This document shows, in pieces, positions 50,407 to 62,903 of a stretch of 64,000 bases of DNA; position 1 is the first letter of the stretch, and every line of letters starts with the position of its first letter. The translations under genes and the position numbers were made by a program. The DNA is from Lepidonotus clava (taxonomy: Eukaryota > Annelida > Polychaeta > Phyllodocida > Polynoidae), in the NCBI GenBank assembly GCA_936440205.1, contig OW387133.1:8894001-8958000 (forward strand), read 5' to 3'. The notes under the pieces are model-generated. The model was not told the origin of the DNA, did not search any database, and saw nothing but the letters and a program-made list of their open reading frames with translations.

Positions 50407-51152
50407 AAAGGCCCATACCCACCAGGCGATTTTGACCAAGTCGGCCGACTGGTCCGCCCTAAAGTCTGCTGAATATCAGGATAATGGGCCGATTCGTGCA
50501 CCACATGAAAACACCAATAGTTATCAGTATTCAATATTGAAATGTCCATGTTTCATATGAATCAGTACTAAACTCAGTTGATCAGTCTTGTAGAATACGC
50601 GGATGTTAGATCAAATCAGTTAGCTGACTTTTAGGTCTATTATTTATTTTAGGTCTTTTAGGTCTATTAGACTTTAAGATGTATTCCTGGATGATTCAGA
50701 GGTCGGACATAATTGCAGTTTTTGCAAAGTCAGCCACTGACACAAGTCTGAGTGAATGTGGTAGTATTTGTGTTTTCTAAGTTGATAAAGTGTTGATAAA
50801 TGAGGATGAATTTCTCTCAATTAGGTAATTACCTCCATTTTAGGTGAACCAAAATAAGGTATGTTTTCGTGATTTTAGGGTGGGACATTGTGGGCAAAGC
50901 TGAAGGGCTTTAACACTGTTACCTATGGTAAAATGCTATTTTTGCTTTCAAGTCCTACAGCTACATAGTTAACATCATAAAAGTAAAAGCTTGTAAAGTT
51001 TAGTTTGGGGTAATAGTACTAGGAAAATTACTGTGAATCAAGTATGATAAACATTGTCCTACAAATGTCAATATCATAGAAATAATGGGTGGGTTAGCTG
51101 GCAAAGTGGACAGGTCTATTGGTCAGATCGCCTAGTTGGTATGGGACATTAA
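50407..51152. mobile_element. Family A element split by the R430 repeat
   Basis: Left end AAAGGCCCATACCCACCAGG at 50407; right end GATCGCCTAGTTGGTATGGG then ACATTAA at 51126-51152. The R430 repeat sits between (50678-51123). Without it the element would be about 300 bp, normal for the family. Confidence 0.7.
50678..51123. repeat. R430 dispersed repeat, copy 2 (reverse)
   Basis: GATGTATTCCTGGATGATTC to GGACAGGTCTATTG, the reverse of 17409-17852, with similarity along the whole length. Confidence 0.75.
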
Positions 51153-52020
51153 TGCCATTCCCTGCTTGTGACTGTATATACATACATGTTCAGAGGTCAT
51201 ACACGTTAATCCACTTGTAGGCCTCGGGGTTGTCGGTGATCATTGATCTCTGCAGGCTACTCCCCCCCCCCCTCAACCAGACAACCACCTGCCCTGCCCA
51301 TACACACTAAACCTCTTAAGCAGCCTGAACCCATACTCAATGATCGGTGCTAAAACGACAGATCCTATCAGAATAATCAGCCGATTTTAGCTAACCTTAG
51401 CATATCAGTTTTCTGTTATCTGTTTTGATTTTGCGCCTTGTAAACATATAGGTGCTAATAGAGGCATCGGAGTCATACAGAGAAGGGTTTTCGGTAATAG
51501 AACAAGTAGATTTAAGGTTTACTTACCTTCTAAATACCTTTGCTGAGCTCAAACAGAATTCCGTCCGGCGATATGTGATTATTCTAGTATCAATTCCCCA
51601 AGGGGGATACAGTATGGTTCCTTTGCACACATAACTCTTAGTATTGGAATAATGGAAATATTTTAGCGTATTTTTCTTCGCTCTTGCTAAAGCTAGTACC
51701 CGTCTGTGAACCCTCTATGTGGCCCTCTATCCATGTGTAAGTTTTTGAGCTCTCAACTAAATCACATTTTCACATTTACTAGCAGAGACAGCTCGACAAA
51801 GGTTTTATGATATCTCATCTCGAGGAACATTTACTCCAAAGTTATAGTTATTTTGTGGCAGCCCGTGAATAGTGTCCAACCTTTAAGCGTCCCGTAAAAG
51901 TGCCTGGTATGAGCAGCACACCTTAAGACACTTGGCCCCTAGCCAAAGGTTAAGGCTTGTTTCCATTCTGGGATTTCACTCACAGTATTCAAGGGGAAAG
52001 GTGGCCCTTTGGGATAATAT
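51153..52020. other. No gene seen; family A fragment
   Basis: 51315-51400 (CCATACTCAATGATCGGTGC) is a worn piece of family A. C run at 51271-51280. Confidence 0.4.
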
Positions 52021-52355
52021 AAGGCATAAAAAAATAGTTGTGTCAATTAAGTAACTGGACCTACCCTGATATTGTGGCCCAACCCTTACCTATTTTCGGA
52101 CGAAATTCATCTAAAGAATATTCAAAAATTAATGAAAATGACCTAAAGGACAGGAAATGGCTTATGTGATCGAGATATATATATTTAGATGGTAAAAATT
52201 GATGTGGAAGGTGTCTGGAGTAGTTTCTGAATTTTCAAGAACACCTGAGTCTATTTGTGTTATTTGAAAAAATAAATGCAAAATCAAAAATCAAATTGAC
52301 CAAACTACCCTACTCTTTTCGACCCATGTCACCTCAACAAAACTATTTTTGGTGT
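52021..52355. mobile_element. Family G-related element
   Basis: AAGGCATAAAAAAATAGTTG at the left, CAACAAAACTATTTTTGG at the right; inside ACCTACCCTGATATTG and CAAACTACCCTACTC recall the copy at 18730. Confidence 0.55.
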
Positions 52356-53118
52356 TGGTTTCAAATTGAATAAATCAGAATTTGGCAAAAATAAAGGGGG
52401 GGGGGAACGCCCATTTCCAAATCCGCCACTATATATACAATTTCAAAAAGATCACAAAAATCACCCAAAGTTGCAAAGGATGACAAGTGTAGATACTCGT
52501 CTTTGTACATTCATATATGGTCGAGTACGACCCCCCCCCCCCCCCCCACTCTACTGTCACCGTTTGTGGGCTATTGTTGATTTACTTGTTTGATACCCTG
52601 GCGTGATTCTGTATTAGTTTAAATGATACCGAAATAGACACTCGCAGCAGAAACAGTAGTAAAGGGCGGGTCTCCTTCCTATCTATAGGTCAGAGCGACT
52701 AATTACAATCTTCAAACATGCAATCTTCAAACATGTAAGAGTGATAATCATAATGGTAGCTTATTATTGTCAATTTCGTGCAATTCTAATGTCATTTATC
52801 TGTATTTCTGGGGTAACATAATTATATGATCACGTTTATATCAAGCCTACGTGTCTGATTGCTGAATAAACGAATGATTATTATTACCTTCCTTATATCA
52901 AATTGTCATTGCTTCCAATCTTCACCGAGCTCCACCTGTTCAATGCTAGCTACTATTGGACACAGAGTAGTCAGATCTAGAGCCAGATGCAGAGTGTCAG
53001 TTGAGATAAATGCTGGTATCTCAAATCTTACATGCCACAATGAAATACAAGGCAGAACACCAGCAGCCAGCGAAATGCCCTCCCATACTCACACAAGAGC
53101 CCCCGCCACAGCCCCCTC

Positions 53119-53188
53119 AGTGGTGGCCTAATGGGTAAGGTGCTGGACTTAAACAAAAGGGGCCCGGGTTCGCCTCCCGGTGGCGGAG
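53119..53188 (+). pseudogene. tRNA-Arg-like SINE head
   Basis: TGGCCTAATGGGTAAGG matches the D-arm/A box of eukaryotic tRNA-Arg, and GGGTTCGCCTCC is a B box 43 bases on. The anticodon region (CTTAAACAAAAGG) does not fold. A further ~90 bases of A/T-rich body follow, as in tRNA-derived SINEs. Confidence 0.6.
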
Positions 53189-53649
53189 CTAACTTGTGAA
53201 TACACAAAGAATGGGATTCATCCCTTCTCAGATATGTCCTACATTTCAGAAAATCAACAGTAACTCAAATAAAATTAACTAGACGCCGCCTCTTAATTGA
53301 ACACAGTATATTACTGCTGACACGGATTTTATATGATACCTTGATTATTGATATTGTCTATAATTATTTTGATGAGTATGTAGATAAAGCAAGTTTGTTC
53401 CGAGAAAAATACGTGGGGAAACAATCTTAAGGGATCTGGAAAAAATCTGAAGGGTTCTAGTTAAATATATGGGATTTCAAGCTAATTTTAGGAGGTAAGG
53501 CATACAACTGCGTATGATAACTTTAACCAAAACTTTAATGTACTACTTTCAATTATCCATGACCTCAACTTTTCAAAATCAAAGGGGGGTCCACATACCA
53601 GTAGACCCCCCCCCCACCCATATTTGTATGGCACTGACAAAGTGTCGAT

Positions 53650-54003
53650 AACTGCCTCATAAAGGTCGTCCAAATGTCATAAATGTCACACTCAGACCTC
53701 CTGAGGGTCACCTGAAAGTAATAGAGGTCACAATAAGACCAAAAATAAGTCTCTTAAAGGTCACCTGAAGGGCATAAAGGTCACAGTAAGACCAATTCTT
53801 CTGTCATGAAGGTCATCCAAAGGTATATATGTAGGTCATAGTAAGACCTTAACAAGCCTCGTGAAGGTCACCCGAGGGTCATAAAGGTCAATGTAAGACC
53901 ACTACATGCCTCCTGAAAGTCACTCAAAGGTCATAAAGGTCACAGTAAGTCCTAAACAAGCCTCATGAAGGTCATCCAAGAGTCACGAAGGTTACGGTAA
54001 GAA
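53650..54003. repeat. ~53-bp minisatellite rich in AGGTCA
   Basis: GAAGGTCAYCC blocks recur near 53664, 53706, 53759, 53811, 53866, 53918 and 53970, alternating with ATAAAGGTCACAGTAAGACC. About seven diverged units, each with two or three AGGTCA-like words. Confidence 0.85.
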
Positions 54004-54185
54004 TGATCAGAAGGACTGGTGTAGTGCTGGTTTGGACGGGCACTAGATTCCAATTCAAATCAATTAGCATCCATGATTTGAGATATATCATTGACACTAT
54101 TATCATCGAGCTACCTGGAGTATTATTTAACTAGATATCAATGTGAGGTGCAATATCTATCATTTCACATAAAGAAAAGGGAATG

Positions 54186-54270
54186 TTAAAGCTGCATCCC
54201 CACTTGGGCGACAAATGATGGCGAATAACGATTTTTGAAATCTAGCCGCCCAAGTGGGGACCAGGCATGA
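54186..54270. mobile_element. Very short family F hairpin
   Basis: TTAAAGCTGCATCCCCACTT, then GGGCGAC; right half CCGCCCAAGTGGGGACCAGG. Only 85 bp: the two ends with almost no interior. Confidence 0.75.
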
Positions 54271-55049
54271 CCCAGACAAAATTTATTGCGACAGCTTTGG
54301 CCATCAGGTGTAAGGTGCAGGAAGGGGGCAGCTTAAAGGCGGGTCCCCACGAAGCGGATAAACCATGGTGATCAGTGTAGTCATCCGCAATCCAGAGATC
54401 TATCTACAGTGACTAGTGTTTATGGCAGCTCTAATTGGCGTAGTTGGAAGTGGTTAATATTGGTTGGCTATATAACAAATTGCACTAATGGAAGAAGTAT
54501 ACTGCCCTTGTTGGGACCCACCTTCAAGCTCATCATCTATACCACCTTGGAAATTCAATATCTTCACCATTGTTCACCCCCCCCCCCTCCCCGGGCACCC
54601 AATCGCAATCTCCAATAAAGTGGGGGCTATGCAAAAGCTATGAAATGTAGACCTCTACATAAACGTACACCTGGCTCAGGTAGTACCATAACACCGTACA
54701 ATTGGTTAAGAAATGGCAATATGAGCGTCTGTGGTTATTTCATATTGCCTCTTGGTCTGTGAGAATATACTCACTAATTGTTTTGTATGTGTGACCAGCA
54801 AACTATAGACAAACGGTAGAGAAATCTGAAATCTGAAGATTACAACAAAGTTGGATTATACATATAAATGTTGATTAAAATGTTGCTTACCTGTTGGTGC
54901 TAATTGTTTGGCGGGTGAGTGGTAAAAATCACCTGCTTACTGGAGTAGTCGGAGTAGTAGTACTCAGGTGCAGACCTCACCTGTAGGCCTTGGCCAGTCA
55001 CAGGTATAATACATGCACGTCTGACACGTGCTATGGACTCAATGTGATA

Positions 55050-56325
55050 CAATGCTAAAGGCGGGTTCACACTTCCCGACCATTCCTCCACAAAGTATAT
55101 TCTCACAGACCTAGAGGCACATTGCTAAAGGCCAGTTCACACTTTTCAACTCTTCTCATGTAATTATGTAGCATGTATATTCTGACAAAATATTTGATAA
55201 AATACTTAAGCCTGATTACACTTTCTGCCTGTCTTATATAATGATGTATCATGTATTCTAACAGAATACATGATACAGTGATACAATGTACTTGTTCACA
55301 CTCCCGGATCATTCCCACACATACAAAGTATACTCTCACAGACCCAAGTCACGATACTAAAGGCGTGTTCATAATTTCAAACTGTTTCTATATGTAGCAT
55401 GTATATTCTGACAAAATGTGTGATATAATACTTAAGGCAGGTTGACACTTTCCAAATATTACTGCACAGATGGAGTATATTCTCACAGACCTAAAGGCAC
55501 AATGCTGAATGCCAGTTCACACTTACCGCCTGTTGCCATACAATAATGTATCATGTATATTCTAACAAAATGACCATTCCCACACAAACCAGGTATATTC
55601 CCCCTGACCCTGTGGCTCAATCCTAAAGGCCTGTTCACACTTCTCATATAATAATGTATCATGTATATTCTGACAGAATGTGTGATACAATACCAAAGGC
55701 AGGTTCACACTTCCTGACCATTCCTGCACAGACCGAGTATATTCTCACAGACCTAGAGGCACATTGCTAAAGGCCTGATCACACTTTCTGCCTGTCATAT
55801 ATAATGATGTATCATGTATTCTGACAGAATATGTGATGCAATAACTAAAGCGTGTTCACACTTCCCACCCCTTCCAGTGCAGTTTACATATATTCTTACA
55901 GACCTAGGGGCACAATACTAAAGACCTGTTCATACTTTCCCACTGTTCCCATAAGTATCATGTATATTCTGACCATAGATGTAGAATAAACCAACTCTCA
56001 CTATATCTATGTTTCTGACAAAATGTGTGATATAATACCTAAGGCAGGTTCATACTTCCCAACAATTCAAGAGACGGATTTGTAGGTCTGTGTTGCCATG
56101 CACTACCACACCAAGTGTCAGTTGCACTTGAAAATTGCCAACGGTAACCTGTGTGACCCCAGTTTGTATACTTCCCAACAATTCCTGCACAGTTCAAGTA
56201 TATTCTTACAGAACCAGTGGCACAAAATTACAGGTTGTTTGCACTGTCCACCATCCCTGTACATATTGTCTTTATTCTGTCAGAATGTGTGTAACAATAA
56301 GTAAGGTGTGTTCATACTACCCATT
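55050..56325. repeat. ~75-bp satellite with two alternating subtypes
   Basis: TTCACACTT-type words recur at 55065, 55136, 55216, 55294, 55368, 55442, 55517, 55635, 55706, 55778, 55855, 55930 and more weakly to 56311. One subtype has GACCATTCCTGCACA and ATATTCTCACAGACCTA; the other has ATAATGTATCATGTATATTC and TGACAAAATGTGTGATA. About 16 monomers. Confidence 0.85.
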
Positions 56326-57020
56326 GTTTTTAACAAGGTCACTCATATCAAAGTCTAGAAATGCCGTAGGTAAATGACAAAGACAACGTAATTGACATAG
56401 TGATAGATTCTCGTATTGAATCAGCTCTAAATGTTAAGCATTAAAGTAAATACCCAATGACTGTGGGGGAGGCGGTTTTTCATAGTAACATGTCAACAAA
56501 TCTGCGTAGCTGTGATCATGTCACTCAGTTTCACAGAAATAAATGTTGAGATAGTTCTCACAATACAAAATTGCATAAAACATCAGGCAGTACTAGACCT
56601 TCTTGAACTTTACTCAAGAACCAGGATTCTATCAGGATTCACCAGTAATGCGCATGCGTGCCAACTGATAAGTTCAAAAGGACGCTAATACCGATGTAAT
56701 TAACATATTACAGGTGACGGGAAGGGCGCATACTGAGACCTACATTATACAATAGCTGCAGCGAGTAAACACTACGACTGAAAATTAGCAACGACATTTC
56801 TATGAAGCTCTAATTAATTTCCGGTAATTATTCCTGAGGGATGGGTAAAGTTAATGACAAGGGCTGGTGAATGGATGAGAAAGTACCTGGTGTATGATTC
56901 TACACTCTAGACTCTTAGCGGCTCCATAACTCAAGCAAGAATGTGACATTATTATATGGCTGCAGCAATGATCTCTTTAGTTCTGCATTGTTTCTTGGTA
57001 CATTATTTTGATAGCACCTA
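56326..57020. other. No gene seen
   Basis: AT-rich DNA with no recognised feature. Confidence 0.4.
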
Positions 57021-57460
57021 AAACGTCTTTAGAACCCTACATTCCGACATTGCAAGTTGCCGCGTCGCATAACCAAACGCTCGCAACAGCGGGAGATAAA
57101 AAATGGTTTAGTTTTTCGCTCGCTGTTTTGCACACGTTTTGAACACTTTTAATTGACATACAAACCTCCCGGAATATCAGAATCACTCGATTTTGAACAA
57201 TGACATGTCTTTTAAAATGTGTCAATCCTCGCAACAGCGAGACCCCTTATGCGACGCGGCAACTGCAATGTTATTGTGACATTTTATATTAATAAGGTTT
57301 CAACTTCCCTTAAAAATTATGTCATTATAACACTCACTTTTAGTAAGTCTTACCCTAAAATAATGTCACTCTTAACCTAAAATAATGTAACTGTTACGTG
57401 AAAATTTAACAAGCAACAAACCAACCAAAAAAAAGCATTGTTGCAGAACATCCGCATTAT
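57020..57460. mobile_element. Family K-like element interrupted by a short inverted-repeat element
   Basis: GTTATTGTGACATTTTATAT, then AAGGTTTCAACTTCCC, then AAAGCATTGTTGCAGAAC match the K layout. It is interrupted near its left end by the element at 57056-57263. Confidence 0.5.
57056..57263. mobile_element. ~208-bp inverted-repeat element with 5-bp target duplication
   Basis: GTTGCCGCGTCGCATAA at the left and its exact complement TTATGCGACGCGGCAAC at the right (17 bp). TGCAA lies directly on both sides. CTCGCAACAGCG occurs inside both ends. Family unknown; the 5-bp duplication excludes Tc1/mariner and TTAA types. Confidence 0.8.
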
Positions 57461-58960
57461 GTCACTGTTTGCCTGGGATGTCACACCTTTTCAGGGTACT
57501 TTTGGGATCCCCAGCCCACCTGTCATTCTAGATGTTATGCTTTAAAAATGGATTTAAGTCCCATATTCAGGTAGTGTCACACTGTTCAACCTACCCACTC
57601 AGCCCCTTGTGTGTGACATCATATATGTACAGCCCCTTATTCGGTGGGTCACTTTGTCTTTTTCTCTAATTGAGACGTACGTGAGTTGACATAAACATGA
57701 GATATTATGCAGGTAGTAGTATAACCTTAGGTAGGTATACTATGTGCACTATTAAACATCAAAATTAAACATGACTATAAAAGATATAAAATGAGTGAAA
57801 AGAAGAACTAAACTCCGTTTGTAAAACTGTGCTTTCAAAATGGGGAGTGAAAGAGATTGCTAGAATGCATCTCCTTGTAGGTACCAAATAATTCAACAAT
57901 GACAGATTCATAGTTCTAGTTTATATTATAAGGGAATTAATGTATATCAGATTCGTGTGATACAGGTAATTACAAAAGGAAAGTTTGACAATTTGCATAA
58001 AAATAAAGTATTATAAGCTTTAACTAAATTAAGATTTTTTATTGACCTAGAGTATCTCATAACTATAAACATGCACGAAGCATATGGTTCAACATTCACA
58101 GAATTCCCAGATGTTTGCAACCAAGGTATGTGTGTATCACATACCGTTAGCGTTGAAGGTCTTCATGGTATAAGTACACCTTTTTTCAAACATGCCTGAA
58201 TAATAATTCAAAGTAGCCAGCATTGTATTCAGTTCAAAGTGGAAACTCATTCTTTTCGTTAGAAAGGCCACTATTTCTTAGACATGATTATTGAAATTTC
58301 ACCACGCTTGCCGGACGTAGCAGGTCACTCGTTATGAATATTCTGTTCAAAGTGACAGAGTGAGAGGAGCCCCTCGGGCCACAACACTAGGAGGGAATAA
58401 ATTAAGACCCGGAGTACCTCCGGGCCTAATGTAAACACAGGTGAATGATTCCCCATAGTAGCGATGCCTGCAATTTGAAAGGTGGACAGGTTCCATTGGT
58501 TGTTTTTGAATAGGTTACCATGCACTTATTCACAGTGCTAGTCTGTTTGTATCCTTTATAGTACTAGTGCAGAGGGCGGGCAGAAAAGTGCTTAGTTTCT
58601 GAGTTGAGGGTTCCAAAAGGTAAGCGACATAGTAAATTATAACAATCCCTACATTCCGACCTTACCGGATTCATCCAGCACGGGATTTTCCCATAGCAGC
58701 CGCTCCAAAGTGAATACATATCCCTAAAAACCAGATCTTCAAATGTCATACCAAGGTAAAACAAAAACGTATTGTTTCTTAAAATCTAGGTTTTGAGAAA
58801 GGAACTTATGATTTGGTCATTGTTAAATGTTCCCGTCAACCCTGAATAAACTCCTTTACAGAGTACATAATTAACCTTATTAATAAGGTCTCTAACCTTG
58901 AGCATAATCACCACCCTGCTCATTGACCATGACAACAATCGATAGATCAATTTTCGTAAT
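57461..58960. other. No gene seen
   Basis: AT-rich, unique-looking. CCTACATTCCGAC occurs at 58649 and 57037, a small shared word only. Confidence 0.4.
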
Positions 58961-59934
58961 GATTCGTAACAAGGAAAATAAAAAAGCAACGAAACATTTT
59001 GTTATCACTTTTATCGTAAAAACGAACGTTTTGACACTTTTTTTTCTATATTTAGAATGCCCTCAAAGATCTGTAACTTTTACTGATTTTTTTTCTAATT
59101 TCTTTCCTTTTTATATCAATTTACAGAATCTAATTTCATTCAATAGAACCAGAGATATTGCATTTTCGTTACAACAAAACATTTTGTTGTTCAGCAAAAG
59201 TTCATTGCGCTTTCGTTGTTTGATCCTCACAACAAAAATCCACTGTGCAACGGGCCACTTGTCGTTTGGTGGGGAAATGTCAAACTCTAGCTGTTGTGCC
59301 AAAATTCAGCATCAATTTTTGGAAACTAGTCATAATTTTCCTGGGCTGAATATTTCAGTATTTTTCTATCGAAGTGTCCCTTTTCAGAACCGTTTACAGA
59401 TTTAAACCTGGCCTTGTAGAACAGCCACAATTCAACAGTGGGACCCATCGCAACAACAACGTTCTTAAGTTGGTGCAAAGACGTCCTTGTTGTGAGGGTT
59501 TGATTATGCAACAGGCATCTCAGGATTTGTACATGCACATTTCTAGTTTTTACAACAGATTACACAAACTCACACGTCAAATTATCACACATGGTGAGAT
59601 TGTTTTTGGTCTATACAATCTGAAGGTAAGAATTGAACAGTTGTAGGTGCTATGATCACTGTAATGCAATCCACTCTTTGACAAAAGCAACAGGAGGATA
59701 TTTCAAAAGGAATTCTAAGAAATTGGGGGTACTTCCAAGATTTTCTAGAAAGGTTTGAGAATTTTCTTTACCATTAACTCATATGCCCCTTCCTCCCAAC
59801 CCCTCTCCTCAAATGAAAGAAAATAAGACTTTCCATCACATTTTCATGGTCAATAGTTAAAGAGTTAAAGCATGCATAGATATGCTAGGAGAGTTAACAA
59901 AGATTTCATTTTGAACGGCTTTTATAAAGAATTC

Positions 59935-61290
59935 TTTTTTTTTTTTTTTTTTTATTGATTCAAACTATTTCACAAGTTACATTGCGCTTTTCAAATAGCT
60001 GTAGTTTGGTGATATGATATGATATGATTAATAATGAAAATTTTACAAAATTCTTATCTCTATAATGCGGTAATTATTGATTATTTAAACCAGTAGTATT
60101 CAATTTCTATGACCTCAGCTAGTTCATCCAGTTTGGTCGGAAAGATCCAACCATTCTGTTCAAATAAGCCATTTAGCCATATCTATTAATATCTGAAAAA
60201 TAATGTCACAAGATTGATTTGGAAACAATAATAATATAAAGAGAGGCAAAATAGCAATTTAAAGGAAAGGTCCTTCAAGTTACTATTCTCTCTTGATACA
60301 TATCGGGATACACAAATGCCATATTACATATGAATCGTCAAAAGTAGTCAATGGATGGAAAGGTCCATCCGTTTATACCTTTGACACATCATCTCCATCT
60401 GAAGTTTTTAAAGTTAAGCTTACCTATGCGGTTTTTAAAAATGTTGTAATCTTCAATATGTTGCAGTTCAATGGTTAATTGGTCCCAAAGCTTACATCCT
60501 CTGTAGTATGGACTGTTCATCACTTTTTCTTTATCAGTTATAGGCTTTATAAATTTAATCGCATTGTTTCTCCTCAGCATTCTATCGGGTCTATGTACCT
60601 CGACCTTATTATGAGCAAATTTATAATTAAGCATCAGTAGCAATAACTGTTTTTTCCTTCTTTCCTCCAGAGTCTTCATACCAAACTCTAATTGTTTTGC
60701 TTGTAACTCATTGTCCTTCAACGTATAGTCTTTGGCAACGATTCTCACCGCCCAATCCTGTAATTTTTGCAGTTTCAATTTGTATTTCTTCACACAGCTA
60801 TCTACTAAAATCCCTACATAGTCCAACAGGGGTAATATGGTTTGTTTAAATATTAAAATACTTGTTTCAGTTGTTAATGAGGATCTGATTTTGCTCAAAA
60901 CGAAAAGTTTAGTTCTCACTTTGTTAACAGTGTTTTCAATAAATTGGACATATGACAAGTTCTCATCTATTGTTGCCCCTAAGTAATTATATTGGTTTAC
61001 TATCCCAATATCCCAGTCATCACCAGATAACACATTTCTTTCTTTATTGTTTTGACCCTTACAGCATATCTTCATGAACTTCGTCTTACCGTAATTTATT
61101 GTCAGCTTATTCACCTGACACCAATCTCTTAACTTAAGCATAGCATTACTTAAGTTTTCTTCTGAACTTAGAAAAGTATCACCTGTACTTGTAATCACAG
61201 TATCGTCTGTGTATACATTTATCTCATAAAGTGTACCTTTAAGAACTAAAATACAACAGGACTTTTTGTCTTTGTAGACATCATTTGACC
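59935..61290 (-). mobile_element. 5'-truncated LINE, reverse transcriptase C-terminal part
   Basis: An open frame runs from about 61290 to the stop at 60389. It includes the catalytic box YTDDT (61213-61199), the RT segment LRDWCQVNKLTINYGKTKFM, NYLGATIDENLS, and the thumb-like ILPLLDYVGILVD followed by KLQKLQDWAVRIV. These are the landmarks of Jockey/CR1/L2-group LINE polymerases; the usual box is (F/Y)ADD. After the stop come about 430 bases of 3' UTR and a 19-base T run on the plus strand (the element's A tail, 59935-59953). Fingers, endonuclease and ORF1 are missing, so this is a typical dead 5'-truncated copy. The last 269 codons are uninterrupted, suggesting fairly recent insertion. Confidence 0.85.
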
Positions 61291-61299
61291 AGAGGTCCT

Positions 61300-62340
61300 T
61301 ATGAAATACCTAGGTCAAAAAGGTGTCTTACCTATAAATAAACCATTGGAATTCGAACCCCAAAATTCATATTTTAGCTGATCTTATAATAGGAACATAC
61401 ATTGATCATAAACAGGTACATAGCAATGATTCTATATGAAAAGGGTTTTACTATGAATTCTTTATGTTTTTCCCTGAGAATTTATTACAACAACGAAATT
61501 AAGCTTAGAATAAGGAACACAGAATTAGAATTATAAGATGTATTCTGAAATCACCTCCAGGTATAGCATCTGTGTTTCAGCTCATCAAAAATATGGATGT
61601 TAAACCGTCCTCGCACCATTTTTAGTTTAAGACGTCGAGAAATATATGAGAGGGCAAAACAGTTCATTTGAATGCCCAGACACATGTGCTGTGTGACCTC
61701 ATATTTCAGGGCAGGTTCCATACAAGTATCATACAAGTGGTTCTCATAAAAGGTCATTCTATAGTTACTGCTAATTCATAAGATACAGCTAGAAGCAGGA
61801 ATGTGTGGTTCTGAAGCCCTACTCTCCCTGCACGATTATTCTGTCGCAGTCTTGTGAAATTGAAAACCTAGTATTTAGACTGTGAGACAAGGTCAGCTGT
61901 GATTTTATATATGTGAATAATTCCACAGGCAATGTGCCCAAGAATCTTAAGACCCTAAGGGAGGGAGGTATCACTTGTGGTTGCAGTACATGTATATTAC
62001 AGACCACGGGGGCACAATATTGTTAATGCCCTTGTTTGCACATAATGTTGAGGGCTCTAGCAATAACAATATTGCTGAATGATCTCCCAGTCTGCACTTG
62101 ATTTATTCTATATCAATTATACAAACAATTGAAATGTCTTTACTGACAACACACAAAAGGCATTACCATTCACAGACAGGCATTATTGCCCTTGGGAGCA
62201 AGAACAGATCTTTTGTTCATCGGTTTCTCAGAGGGTAGGGCCATGGTGGAGGTATAGGGGCTGGGATCTTGATAAAGAATAAAGTGGCGAGTCCAAGGGG
62301 AACGAGGGGGCGGGGTGGTTGTCTTGTGATCATACTGTTT
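61300..62340. other. No gene seen
   Basis: No exon or repeat recognised to the right of the LINE; no target duplication for the LINE was found here. Confidence 0.4.
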
Positions 62341-62347
62341 CAGTACA

Positions 62348-62574
62348 CAAGGGCGGATCCAGGGATTTCATATGGGTGCAGATCTTTCAAAAACATTCGT
62401 GTAATTTTTGTTCAGACATACTGAATTTGATAGTGTTTCCAGCGACAACTGTCATTAGATATCAGGACCAGGGACAGACAGGGAAAAGGGCAAAAAAAAT
62501 TTAAAAAAATAGATAAAAAAAAGGACAATTAAAAATGTAAATAATAGGGACCCCCCTTTCTAGATCCGCCACTG
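62348..62574. mobile_element. Family D hAT-like element
   Basis: CAAGGGCGGATCCAGGGATT at the left, CCTTTCTAGATCCGCCACTG at the right; 227 bp, no target duplication seen. Confidence 0.65.
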
Positions 62575-62807
62575 GGGACCACTCATCTAGTGCACAGCAG
62601 AACCATATCGGAAAGGGGAATTAGATCAAGGTGTGTTGCAAAAACCTAACAACACAAAAGTGACAAAACTGTATGAAAACATGCTGGGTGTAGACACACA
62701 TGTAATCGTCACACTATGGAGTTTTCACTAAGGTATGCATCAGGGATCCTGCAATTAATTTTGCCATTGTTTAATTTCTTGTTAATATTATGTTGACAAT
62801 GTCCTAA

Positions 62808-62903
62808 AATGTATGTATGTATGTATGTATGCATGTATGTATGTATGTATGTATGTATGTATGTATGTATGTATGTATGTATGTATGTATGTATGTGTGT
62901 GTG
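62808..62903. repeat. (ATGT)n microsatellite
   Basis: About 22 units with one GCATG variant near 62830. Confidence 0.95.

Noticed and set aside
53119-53188. Functional tRNA-Arg gene
   Set aside because: The anticodon arm does not fold and the acceptor strands do not pair.
58923-59405. 160-codon open frame on the plus strand
   Set aside because: Composition is AT-driven (Phe, Ile, Asn, Lys), with no domain, signal peptide or splice context.
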